IMG/VR virus record: IMGVR_UViG_3300049595_000074
Location: 1 to 21,696 of that record
Strand: one strand, 5' to 3'
Origin: a virus
Length of the DNA stretch: 21,696 nt
How positions within the stretch are numbered: the first letter of the stretch is position 1; every line of letters begins with the position of its first letter. Shown here one piece after another: positions 1 to 6,085 of the stretch. The translations under genes and the position numbers were made by a program. Below the pieces are notes generated by a model. That model was not told the origin of the DNA, did not search any database, and saw only the letters and a program-made list of their open reading frames with translations.

Positions 1-1
1 T

Positions 2-349
2 GAAGACTTTTGGGATAAACGTGCTGAGGAATGGGCTACGACTCCAGACAATGCACAGACAATGCGCTGCGGTAACTGTGCTGCATTTATCCAGACTCCT
101 GAGATGATGGACTGCATTATCAAGGGTATTCAGGGTGAAGAATCAGACGCTGAGACTTACGCTAACGAGGTGGTCGCAGAGTCAGAATTAGGCTACTGTG
201 AGCTTTTCGAGTTCAAGTGTGCTGCTGATCGTACTTGTTCTGCGTGGTTAACTGGAGGGCCTGTGACCAAGGCTATGACTGAGAAGCAAAAGACCATGCT
301 TAAAATGGCAAAGATGGAATATGACCAAGAAGAAGACGAGGATGAATAA
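2..349 (+). CDS. Cys-rich HiPIP-like small protein, 5'-truncated
   Basis: The reading frame is open to the left edge, so the gene starts upstream; the ATG at 62 is probably internal because the 20 codons before it read as normal protein. Of the 115 visible residues, six are cysteines (23, 26, 38, 66, 73, 79). The pattern RCGNC, GYCELF and TCSAW follows the order of the high-potential iron-sulfur protein signature (CxxC, G-x-C-x-L-F, G-W-C-x-x-W), with an unusually long stretch between the second and third ligand. The C-terminus is acidic (EEDEDE). HiPIPs carry a 4Fe-4S cluster and shuttle electrons; in a phage this may instead be a zinc- or cluster-binding structural knuckle. I recall similar uncharacterised proteins in marine and freshwater phages. 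It overlaps the next gene by 1 nt (TAATG). The frame is certain, the family moderate, the function unknown. Confidence 0.75.
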   Translation, partial: EDFWDKRAEEWATTPDNAQTMRCGNCAAFIQTPEMMDCIIKGIQGEESDAETYANEVVAESELGYCELFEFKCAADRTCSAWLTGGPVTKAMTEKQKTMLKMAKMEYDQEEDEDE

Positions 350-645
350 TGGCAGCGGCTTGGACTAAGAAGGCTGGCAAGAATGCCAAGGGCGGTCTTA
401 ATGAGAAAGGCCGTAAGTCTTACGAGGCTGAGAATCCCGGCTCTGACCTAAAGGCTCCAGTCAAGTCAGGAGACAATCCTAGAAGGGCTAGTTTCCTAGC
501 TCGTATGGGCAATATGCCCGGTGCGGAGTATAAAAATGGTGAACCTACGCGCCTACTGCTATCCCTGAAGGCATGGGGTGCTAGCAGTAAGGCAGATGCT
601 AAGAAGAAAGCAGCAGCTATTTCCGCTAGAAATAAGAAAAAGTAA
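349..645 (+). CDS. Small basic phage protein, DUF6321-like
   Basis: A 98-residue Lys/Arg/Ala-rich protein. The pattern [19 protein letters not shown] near the N-terminus, [14 protein letters not shown] in the middle, and a Lys-rich tail ending in SARNKKK matches what I remember of the DUF6321 family, which is frequent in phage genomes and has no known function. Its strong positive charge would suit nucleic acid binding, but that is inference. The start ATG overlaps the upstream stop by one base (TAATG) and its own stop overlaps the next start in the same way, so it sits in a tightly coupled operon. No membrane segment or signal peptide is seen. Confidence 0.8.
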   Translation: MAAAWTKKAGKNAKGGLNEKGRKSYEAENPGSDLKAPVKSGDNPRRASFLARMGNMPGAEYKNGEPTRLLLSLKAWGASSKADAKKKAAAISARNKKK

Positions 646-1154
646 TGAAGCATACCTACGGGGTTAAGAACATTCACGTTAGGGAGTGGGGAGAAGGCAC
701 TGATGTATTAATCGGTGCTTTTTGTTCTATTGCGGACAATGTTGAGATATTCCTTGGCGGTAATCATAGAACAGACTGGGTAACTACTTATCCGTTTGGT
801 CACATCAATAAAGAGGCATTCCCTTGGCATGGCAGAGGACATCCAGCGACTAAGGGCAATGTGGTTATTGGGAACGATGTCTGGATAGGATCAGGCGTTA
901 CGATATTCTCAGGCGTTACTATTGGGGATGGTGCTGTTATATCAGCTAAGTCTGTTGTGGTTAAGGATGTGCCTCCATACTCGATTGTTGGTGGGAATCC
1001 TGCCAAAGTAGTGAAGTTGCGGTTTACTGAAGACCAGATAAACAGGCTTTTAAAAAACCCTTGGTGGGATCTACCTGAGAGCCGTATCAATGAGTTACTC
1101 CCATTGTTGTGTTCAAGTAACGTAGAGGATTTAATTGCAGCCATTAACGCTTAA
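645..1154 (+). CDS. Hexapeptide-repeat acetyltransferase (CatB/VatD-like)
   Basis: A 169-residue left-handed beta-helix acyltransferase of the xenobiotic acetyltransferase type. The N-terminal part has short hexapeptide coils ([12 protein letters not shown], 22-33), then [14 protein letters not shown] at 38-51, where His41 fits the catalytic histidine loop of CatB/VatD-like enzymes. A second run of coils covers about 73-118 ([16 protein letters not shown], then [10 protein letters not shown]), ending in the usual [10 protein letters not shown]. The helical C-terminus (about 128-168) resembles the family tail. Family members transfer acetyl from acetyl-CoA to a hydroxyl, often on sugars or small molecules. 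With a methyltransferase and a glycosyltransferase next in line, acetylation of a glycan is more likely than drug resistance, but the substrate is unknown. It overlaps the next gene by 20 nt. Confidence 0.85.
   Translation: MKHTYGVKNIHVREWGEGTDVLIGAFCSIADNVEIFLGGNHRTDWVTTYPFGHINKEAFPWHGRGHPATKGNVVIGNDVWIGSGVTIFSGVTIGDGAVISAKSVVVKDVPPYSIVGGNPAKVVKLRFTEDQINRLLKNPWWDLPESRINELLPLLCSSNVEDLIAAINA
1124..1137 (+). promoter_or_regulatory. RBS and TTG start of the methyltransferase gene
   Basis: AGAGGA at 1124-1129 lies five bases before a TTG at 1135. An in-frame TAA at 1132-1134 directly precedes the TTG, and the conserved SAM motif LNLGSG follows only a few codons later with no ATG in between. TTG is therefore the only plausible start. 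Confidence 0.75.
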
Positions 1155-1665
1155 TTTAGGCTCCGGTAAAGACTGGAGAGAGGATTGTCTAAACTCAGAC
1201 ATACAGGCTAGGGTTAAACCTGACTGGGTATGCGACATATCTAAGGTTCAATGGGGTGAGCTAGTAGATACCCGGTTCGGACAGATCAAGATTAAGCCTG
1301 AGATGTTTGAAAAAATCGTCGCAAATGACGTTTTAGAGCATATTCCTGATTTAATTAGTGCCATGAGGAACTGCCGAGACTTACTTAAAGTCGGTGGTGA
1401 GTTCGTTATATCTGTACCTTATGAGCTAAGTCTAGGTGCATGGCAAGATCCTACGCACGTACGTGCTTTTAATGAGAATAGCTGGCTGTACTATACCGAG
1501 TGGTGCTGGTATTTAGGCTGGGAGTCTGGCTTTAGGTTGGCAGAGCTTCAGTTTAAGCTGTCTGAATTAGGCTCAGAAATGTCTAAGACAGCCGTTTCTG
1601 ATGAGGAAATCCTAAGAACTCCACGAGCTGTAGACTCAATGAAGGTGACATTGTGCAAGCTATAG
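1135..1665 (+). CDS. Class I SAM-dependent methyltransferase
   Basis: A 176-residue protein starting at TTG. It shows the class I fold in order: motif [10 protein letters not shown] (6-14), an acidic residue after the second strand (D22), NDVLEHIPD (64-72) as the post-motif strand and active-site region, and [14 protein letters not shown] (83-96) as the strand before the late catalytic part. DPTHVRAFN at 105-113 is typical of Methyltransf_11-like enzymes in glycan and small-molecule clusters. It lacks a DNA methylase (N/D)PPY motif, so it is unlikely to modify DNA bases. It begins inside the acetyltransferase gene and ends inside the glycosyltransferase gene (13-nt overlap), so the three are probably translated together. 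O-methylation of a sugar is the simplest reading; the substrate is inferred from neighbours only. Confidence 0.82.
   Translation: MQPLTLNLGSGKDWREDCLNSDIQARVKPDWVCDISKVQWGELVDTRFGQIKIKPEMFEKIVANDVLEHIPDLISAMRNCRDLLKVGGEFVISVPYELSLGAWQDPTHVRAFNENSWLYYTEWCWYLGWESGFRLAELQFKLSELGSEMSKTAVSDEEILRTPRAVDSMKVTLCKL
1641..1655 (+). promoter_or_regulatory. RBS and GTG start of the first glycosyltransferase
   Basis: GAAGGTG at 1641-1647 precedes a GTG start at 1653 by five bases. This supports GTG over any later codon and makes a 13-nt overlap with the methyltransferase gene. Confidence 0.65.
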
Positions 1666-2360
1666 TTATCTGTACGGTAAAGAATCCCGGCGTAACGATA
1701 TTGCTTGAAAGCATTAGAGTTTATGCGCCTACGATGCCGGTATACCTATTTGGTAACAGCTTAGATCTTTGGCACAAGGCTAAGAGTATCTTGCCTAACT
1801 TGGTCTGGAGGCCGAATCAGGCTGATAACTTTGGCGATGCTTACAATACGGCAATAGATTATGCCTTTGAGCATGGGCGTTATAAATCAGTAATTGTGTC
1901 TAACGATGACGTTGTTATAACACCTAGTGCCATAGATGTAATGAAGAATGATTCGGAAATTCTGGAATCAAACGGCGTAAATGTCGGATTCTTGGGTGCT
2001 AGATCGGACTATGTGTTACCAGACCAGAACATTAGATTCCCTGTAGAGGAAGATGAACGAGTCGGATTAAAGTGGGAAAGCGAGTTCTACATTAAGCCCA
2101 CAGGAGTCATAGCACCAATATTTGCTACCATTAGCAAGAAGGCATGGGATGTAGCTAAGTTCCCTAGCACGAATTGGTATTCCGATAATATAATATGCCA
2201 TGACCTGCAAAAAGCAGGATTTGAGCATTTCGTATCAAGGGCTTATGTTCATCACGCAGGAAGCCAGACAGTAGGAACAGACTTTGAGAAATGCCATGAG
2301 GAACCACGAGAGTGGATAAAGGCTAACAGACCGGACGTATACGAGGTATTTTATGGCTGA
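1653..2360 (+). CDS. GT-A (family 2-like) glycosyltransferase
   Basis: A 235-residue protein read from GTG. The N-terminus ([11 protein letters not shown], then PVYLFGNS) has the strand-loop pattern of a nucleotide-sugar-binding Rossmann half. SNDDVVITP at 83-91 is the DxD-like metal and nucleotide-sugar site after a hydrophobic strand. SDN at 177-179 with HDLQKAGF at 183-190 corresponds to the acceptor-side acidic motif, and HHAGSQT at 200-206 is the late His motif seen in many family 2 enzymes. The fold looks complete and no membrane anchor is visible, so it should be soluble. It overlaps the next gene by 8 nt. With the adjacent acetyl- and methyltransferases it forms a small sugar-decoration cassette that may act on host surface polysaccharide or on virion proteins. 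The donor and acceptor cannot be deduced. Confidence 0.8.
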   Translation: MQAIVICTVKNPGVTILLESIRVYAPTMPVYLFGNSLDLWHKAKSILPNLVWRPNQADNFGDAYNTAIDYAFEHGRYKSVIVSNDDVVITPSAIDVMKNDSEILESNGVNVGFLGARSDYVLPDQNIRFPVEEDERVGLKWESEFYIKPTGVIAPIFATISKKAWDVAKFPSTNWYSDNIICHDLQKAGFEHFVSRAYVHHAGSQTVGTDFEKCHEEPREWIKANRPDVYEVFYG

Positions 2361-3792
2361 CATAAGACCAACACCAGTTTCAAATTACCCGGCTTATTAT
2401 GGGGCTGGATTGCTTAGTGGTCTTAATGAGGCCGTAAGTAAGCCGTTTGGCTATGAGAATGATCCTGTCCGAGCATTGACTAACTTGCTTGGAATTCCCT
2501 CCTTTGTAAAGACGCTAGAAAATACTGCTTACGGTATGCCAAACACCCGTGGCGCTGGTATGGCTACGCAATTACGTCCAGAAGCTAAAGAAACAGTGGG
2601 TGCTCTTTTGCCAATGGCTCCCGGCGCTGCAAGACTTGCGGCTCGTGGCGCTGTTGCTGGCGGTAAATATATTGCTCCTCAAGTTGGCGGTTTGCTTGAT
2701 GATTATGCTGCAAAAACAGGTTTGCAGATGTATGTATATAGGCCGACAAGCCCATCTAATCCAGATCCGTTAGTAGGAACTCAATTTAAACGCGAAGATA
2801 TTGGTGGATTAGTTAATAAAACAATTAACGACTTATCAAACAAACAAGGTGCAAGTCTTTTATTTATGCCTTGGGATAATTCAAGTAGAAATATGAAAAT
2901 TACTCAGGTGTCTGGAGTAGATATTCCGCACGTTATTACTCATGGAGGCCAAAATTATATTTTAGATACTGAACATATTAAAAAGGGTATTGGTGGAGCT
3001 TCTGGGAAAACTGTTGCAGAAAAAATTGTTACAAGAGATGCTATTGCTAGAAAAGAAAATTTAAAGGCTGGTGGAACTGGTGAGGTAATTTCAACTCCAA
3101 TAACAATGGCACAATATTCAGAAAATTATTCTGTACAGCCAACGCAAGTTTTATTAGGTTTAATTGATAGGAATCCGAATAGCCCACAAATTATTCCTAA
3201 ACTTAATGAAAGAATACAAAATACTCCTAAATTTGTTGGTACAGGAGAAAAACGGCGAGTAACGTATCCATTTAAAGATTTTGCTGGAGTAGAAACAGAA
3301 TTAGGAAGATTGCAATTATTTCAGAATAGTGCGGCTGGGGGAGATTTGAGAAAAGCATTTGTTGCTAATGCTTATGGTAAAAGTAGGAAAAAAGGTGATA
3401 TAAATTTTCAAAAAGAATTTGGATTTAATGCAGAAGATATAGAAAATGCAATTGGTGATCCTGCTTTGGCTGGACTGCCAAGGGGTTATGGTGGTAATGC
3501 ATTCGTATCTTCAGGTAAAGAAGGAATAATTTTAAAACCTTCTAAAAATGCAACATATAATACAGATCTTACCAATATGGAATATTTGGGTGGATTAGGA
3601 TATAGCGCACCTGTTGAAATATTTATGGGGCCACAATATACAAAATTAGCAGCAGAGCAAATGGGTAAAGTTGGCGATTTGAGATCGCATACGATTGGCG
3701 CTATTGAAAAACGAAAAGCAGGGGTATCAACAATGATTGATGATGCAATGCTAAGAAGACTTGAAGATTATAAGAAAGGCTTACTCGATTAA
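2353..3792 (+). CDS. Composite phage protein with AT-rich polyvalent-type C-terminal module
   Basis: A 479-residue protein in two parts. Residues 1 to about 130 have the base composition of the neighbouring genes and an Ala/Gly-rich helical segment (GALLPMAPGAARLAARGA at about 82-99), the style of N-termini in phage ejection proteins. From about residue 135 to the end the DNA turns clearly AT-rich and the protein becomes an alpha/beta module with ASLLFMPWDNSSRNMKI (about 166-182), GDLRKAFVANAYGK and GALEKRK-like text (AIEKRKAGVS) near the end. I recall comparable wording within giant phage 'polyvalent' (PLxRFG-type) proteins, here as a stand-alone gene; that recall is unverified. The enzymatic role, if any, is unknown. 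It is convergent with the small leftward gene and overlaps its 3' end by 12 nt. Confidence 0.7.
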   Translation: MADIRPTPVSNYPAYYGAGLLSGLNEAVSKPFGYENDPVRALTNLLGIPSFVKTLENTAYGMPNTRGAGMATQLRPEAKETVGALLPMAPGAARLAARGAVAGGKYIAPQVGGLLDDYAAKTGLQMYVYRPTSPSNPDPLVGTQFKREDIGGLVNKTINDLSNKQGASLLFMPWDNSSRNMKITQVSGVDIPHVITHGGQNYILDTEHIKKGIGGASGKTVAEKIVTRDAIARKENLKAGGTGEVISTPITMAQYSENYSVQPTQVLLGLIDRNPNSPQIIPKLNERIQNTPKFVGTGEKRRVTYPFKDFAGVETELGRLQLFQNSAAGGDLRKAFVANAYGKSRKKGDINFQKEFGFNAEDIENAIGDPALAGLPRGYGGNAFVSSGKEGIILKPSKNATYNTDLTNMEYLGGLGYSAPVEIFMGPQYTKLAAEQMGKVGDLRSHTIGAIEKRKAGVSTMIDDAMLRRLEDYKKGLLD

Positions 3793-3939
3793 GTTATTAG
3801 CATCATCAATATGAATTTGTAATAACATTTTGACATGTTCTAAAAAGTTAATAAAGTCATCTTGATTAGATTTTAAAAGCTCATCATCTAAAGTAAATGT
3901 AATACCTTGTGTTGGCGTTGATTCGATAGTGATTTTCAT
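3781..3939 (-). CDS. Small acidic protein, the only leftward gene (moron-like)
   Basis: A 52-residue protein, MKITIESTPTQG at the N-terminus and DDANNLIE at the C-terminus, acidic and without a recognised domain. The start at 3939 is chosen over an in-frame ATG ten codons upstream because it is preceded by a textbook ribosome binding site (TTGGAGGAAC) at the right distance. A perfect TATAAT lies just upstream on the same strand. It is the only gene opposing the long rightward operon and sits in AT-rich DNA between the composite protein and the packaging genes. Independent promoter, opposite strand and distinct composition are the hallmarks of a moron, an accessory gene that may be expressed outside the lytic programme. 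Function unknown. I am confident that it is a real gene. Confidence 0.75.
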   Translation of the reverse strand: MKITIESTPTQGITFTLDDELLKSNQDDFINFLEHVKMLLQIHIDDANNLIE

Positions 3940-3942
3940 AGT

Positions 3943-3949
3943 TCCTCCA
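3943..3949 (-). promoter_or_regulatory. Strong RBS deciding the start of the leftward gene
   Basis: On the minus strand TGGAGGA (complement of 3943-3949) stands three to four bases before the ATG whose first base is 3939. It is close to the full anti-Shine-Dalgarno complement and is among the strongest sites in the window. Confidence 0.75.
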
Positions 3950-3960
3950 AGTGAAATATT

Positions 3961-3988
3961 ATTATACATGAGTATTAATTGTACGCAA
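3961..3988 (-). promoter_or_regulatory. Sigma-70-like promoter of the leftward gene
   Basis: On the minus strand a perfect TATAAT (complement of 3961-3966) is preceded by TTGCGT (complement of 3983-3988) at a 16-base spacing; TTGTTG at 19 bases is an alternative -35. Transcription would begin only about ten bases before the ribosome binding site, giving a short leader. The -10 box is strong, the -35 box weak. Confidence 0.55.
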
Positions 3989-3991
3989 CAA

Positions 3992-4002
3992 GCTTAGTAA
4001 GC
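3992..4002. repeat. Short palindrome next to the leftward promoter
   Basis: GCTTA-G-TAAGC is a perfect inverted repeat with a one-base centre, placed just upstream of the -35 region of the leftward promoter and before the rightward TerS-like gene. It could be an operator half-site pair, but five-base arms can occur by chance. Confidence 0.3.
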
Positions 4003-4027
4003 ATGACATCCAAAGGATAATGCAATT

Positions 4028-4336
4028 ATGGAAACATCAGAAGTTAAAGAAACTCAAAGTAACTGGAAAGTAGGAGACGGTACTGCTGGGCCGGGTAGAC
4101 CTAAAGGATCAGCTAATAAGTCCACTACTATCGTAAGAGAGGCTATAGCTAACCTACTAGAGCGCAATGCTCCTAACATGGATAGATGGCTTAATGAGGT
4201 GGCTGATAAAGATCCTCATAAGGCATTGGACATTATCCAGAAGCTCTCTGAGTACCATATCCCTAAGCTGGCTAGGACTGAGGTCACAGGACTTGATGGC
4301 GCTCCTCAGCAGCACGTGGTTACATGGCAGAAGTAA
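4028..4336 (+). CDS. Terminase small subunit-like DNA-binding protein
   Basis: A 102-residue protein directly ahead of the cupin and TerL genes. The segment GPGRPKGSANKSTT at 21-34 is an AT-hook-like, basic stretch as found in DUF5681-type proteins and in many small terminase subunits of this phage group. The rest (IVREAIANLLERNAPNM, then KALDIIQKLSEYHIPKL) is helical, as expected for an oligomeric DNA-recognition subunit. TerS binds the packaging site and hands the genome to TerL. Position and composition support this, but the identity is inferred because TerS proteins diverge quickly. The ATG follows AAAGGATAATGCAATT, a moderate ribosome binding site. Its TAA stop lies inside the first codons of the next gene. 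Confidence 0.65.
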   Translation: METSEVKETQSNWKVGDGTAGPGRPKGSANKSTTIVREAIANLLERNAPNMDRWLNEVADKDPHKALDIIQKLSEYHIPKLARTEVTGLDGAPQQHVVTWQK

Positions 4337-4337
4337 T
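4324..4337 (+). repeat. Left copy of a 14-nt repeat flanking the cupin gene
   Basis: ATGGCAGAAGTAAT here matches ATGGCAGAGGTAAT at 4784-4797 in 13 of 14 bases, exactly 460 bases apart. This copy holds both the TerS-like stop codon and the cupin start. Confidence 0.7.
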
Positions 4338-4779
4338 GCAATTTGACGATCTTGAGAACTTCAAGAACTGGTGGCTAGGCTCAAGACCTATTAACACACC
4401 AGACTTAAATGCCTTGACCTATGTTGCTGAGACGCATGGAGTTGTCTTATATAGGCAAGACTGCTATCAAGTTGAGATGTTTCTGGTAAAGCCTAACTCA
4501 GAGATAGATCCTCACATCCACCCTAATGTTGATTCTTTTGAGGTCTACATTGGCGGTGACATTAACTTTATGTGCAATGGTGAGTGGTTTGACCAGAATC
4601 TCATAGGCAATTCTATTCGCGTTTATCCTAATAGCTGGCATGGCGGTAAGTTTGGTGAACGTGGCGGATGTTTCTTATCGATACAAAAGTGGCTCAATAA
4701 TGTAGAGCCTAAGTTTGTTGGGGATGACTGGGTAGATACTAAGAATACTGGTTCTTACAAAGAAAACAGGGAGTCATAG
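4324..4779 (+). CDS. Cupin-like metal-binding protein inserted in the terminase module
   Basis: A 151-residue protein with a cupin-type metal site: DPHIHPNVDSFEVYIGGDI at 62-80 gives H64, H66 and E73, and VYPNSWHGG at 100-108 gives H106 of the second motif. Small cupins bind a divalent metal and act as sugar epimerases, dioxygenases, isomerases or simple binding proteins; none can be chosen here. It has no known role in packaging. The first ATG (4324) overlaps the TerS-like gene by 13 nt. A second in-frame ATG at 4336 would make a 1-nt TAATG junction like several others in this genome, so the start is uncertain by four codons. The first bases repeat at the start of TerL, suggesting insertion between TerS and TerL. 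Confidence 0.75.
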   Translation: MAEVMQFDDLENFKNWWLGSRPINTPDLNALTYVAETHGVVLYRQDCYQVEMFLVKPNSEIDPHIHPNVDSFEVYIGGDINFMCNGEWFDQNLIGNSIRVYPNSWHGGKFGERGGCFLSIQKWLNNVEPKFVGDDWVDTKNTGSYKENRES

Positions 4780-4783
4780 CCTG

Positions 4784-4797
4784 ATGGCAGAGGTAAT
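4784..4797 (+). repeat. Right copy of the 14-nt repeat, at the TerL start
   Basis: ATGGCAGAGGTAAT encodes MAEV(I) of TerL and mirrors the MAEV(M) start of the cupin gene. An ancestral TerS/TerL overlap duplicated around an inserted gene would leave this pattern. Confidence 0.7.
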
Positions 4798-6058
4798 CGA
4801 GATTGCTTACAGGCCAAGGGATCAGCAGCTAAAGATCCATGAGGCAGTAGATAACCACAGGTTTACGGTTGTAGTTGCTCATCGTCGTATGGGCAAAACT
4901 GTATCTGCCATTAACCATCTCATAAAGGCCGCCATTGAGTGCAAGAAACCAAACCCACGATTTGCCTATATTGCTCCTACTTACGCTCAATCTAAGCGTG
5001 TCGCTTGGGACTATCTGCTGGAGTTCACTCGTCCTTTGGGAGCTACTGCAAACATCTCTGAGCTACGGGTTGACTTCTGGGGAAGAAGGATTAGTCTTTA
5101 TGGTTCTGATAACGCTGATAGCTTGCGTGGTCAATACTTTGATGGTGTTGTACTGGATGAGATCGGAGATCAAAACCCTAAGATCTGGAACGAGGTCATC
5201 AGGCCAGCGTTAGCAGACCGCAATACTGACGATGCTCCTACGTGGTGTCTCTTTATTGGTACGCCTAAAGGTAAGAACCACTTTGCTGACTTTAGGGATC
5301 GCGCACAGACAGCGGAAGGATGGGCATTACTTGAGTTCAGAGCCAGCGAGACAGGGATTCTTCAGGAAAAAGAACTCTGGGATGCCCGTAAAGAAATGGG
5401 CGAAGACAAGTACCAGCAAGAGTTTGAGTGTTCCTTTAACGCAGCGGTTGAGGGTAGTTACTATGGTCAGATTATTAACGATCTCGAAGCCAAGTCTAGG
5501 ATCACGACTATTGACCGGGATGACCTTTGCAGGTCTTTTGTTGCTTGGGATCTTGGTATGGGTGACTCTACTTGTCTATGGGTGGCTCAGTTGGCTGGCA
5601 AAGAAGTGCGGCTTATCGACTGCATCGAGAATCACGGAGTCGGTTTGGACTGGTATGTATCGTGGCTCAGGGAAAACAAGTACGAAGGCTTTGCACAGAT
5701 ACTCCCGCACGATGTGGAGGTAAGGGAGCTAGGCACTGGCAAGAGCCGTAAAGAGGTTCTTAACGAATCTGGCTTAGAGATTACGGTTGCGCCTAGATTG
5801 TCTGTAGCTGACGGCATTCAGGCTGTCAGACGCTTGCTCCCACGTTGCTGGTTTGACCACAAGACTAAGCCGGGACTAGACGCTATACGCAACTATCGTA
5901 GGGAATATAACGAGAAGCAGCAGGTCTTCTACGATAAGCCGTTGCACGACTGGTCTAGCCACTATTCAGATGCCTTCAGATACCTTGCAATAGGGCTTGA
6001 CGAGAGCGACAGTTCGTGGTCTTCAGACTTGCCTATTAACGCAAAATGGGTTGTATAA
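4784..6058 (+). CDS. terL: Terminase large subunit (packaging ATPase and nuclease)
   Basis: A 424-residue motor that pumps DNA into the procapsid and cuts it. The ATPase half has a Walker A-like HRRMGKT (33-39, the Arg-rich terminase variant), Walker B GVVLDE (121-126) with the catalytic Glu, and the coupling motif FIGTPKGKNHF (157-167). The RNase H-like nuclease half shows AWDLGMGDS (D256), LPHD (D310) and HYSDAFRY (D396), the three acidic metal ligands. It is shorter than T7 gp19 (586) but keeps both domains. GGGAG at 4769-4773 gives a ribosome binding site about ten bases before ATG. It acts with the TerS-like protein at the portal vertex. The identification is firm. Confidence 0.95.
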   Translation: MAEVIEIAYRPRDQQLKIHEAVDNHRFTVVVAHRRMGKTVSAINHLIKAAIECKKPNPRFAYIAPTYAQSKRVAWDYLLEFTRPLGATANISELRVDFWGRRISLYGSDNADSLRGQYFDGVVLDEIGDQNPKIWNEVIRPALADRNTDDAPTWCLFIGTPKGKNHFADFRDRAQTAEGWALLEFRASETGILQEKELWDARKEMGEDKYQQEFECSFNAAVEGSYYGQIINDLEAKSRITTIDRDDLCRSFVAWDLGMGDSTCLWVAQLAGKEVRLIDCIENHGVGLDWYVSWLRENKYEGFAQILPHDVEVRELGTGKSRKEVLNESGLEITVAPRLSVADGIQAVRRLLPRCWFDHKTKPGLDAIRNYRREYNEKQQVFYDKPLHDWSSHYSDAFRYLAIGLDESDSSWSSDLPINAKWVV

Positions 6059-6059
6059 T
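6029..6059 (+). promoter_or_regulatory. Candidate promoter ahead of the portal operon
   Basis: TATAAT at 6054-6059 overlaps the TerL stop codon, with TTGCCT at 6029-6034 as a possible -35 at a long 19-base spacing. It lies 26 bases before the portal start in one of the few intergenic gaps. The -10 is perfect but the spacing is poor. Confidence 0.35.
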
Positions 6060-6085
6060 AAGCAAAATTCCTGTAAGGGCTTGCT

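Noticed and set aside
62-64. ATG at 62 as the start of the first gene
   Set aside because: The frame is open to the window edge and the preceding residues (FWDKRAEEW) look like conserved protein, so the true start is probably outside.
3781-3969. Longer start (62 residues) for the leftward gene
   Set aside because: The upstream ATG would lie at or before the predicted transcription start, while the ATG at 3939 has a near-perfect ribosome binding site.
5232-5723. 163-codon plus-strand frame inside TerL
   Set aside because: It overlaps the conserved coupling and nuclease motifs of TerL in another frame; no independent evidence.
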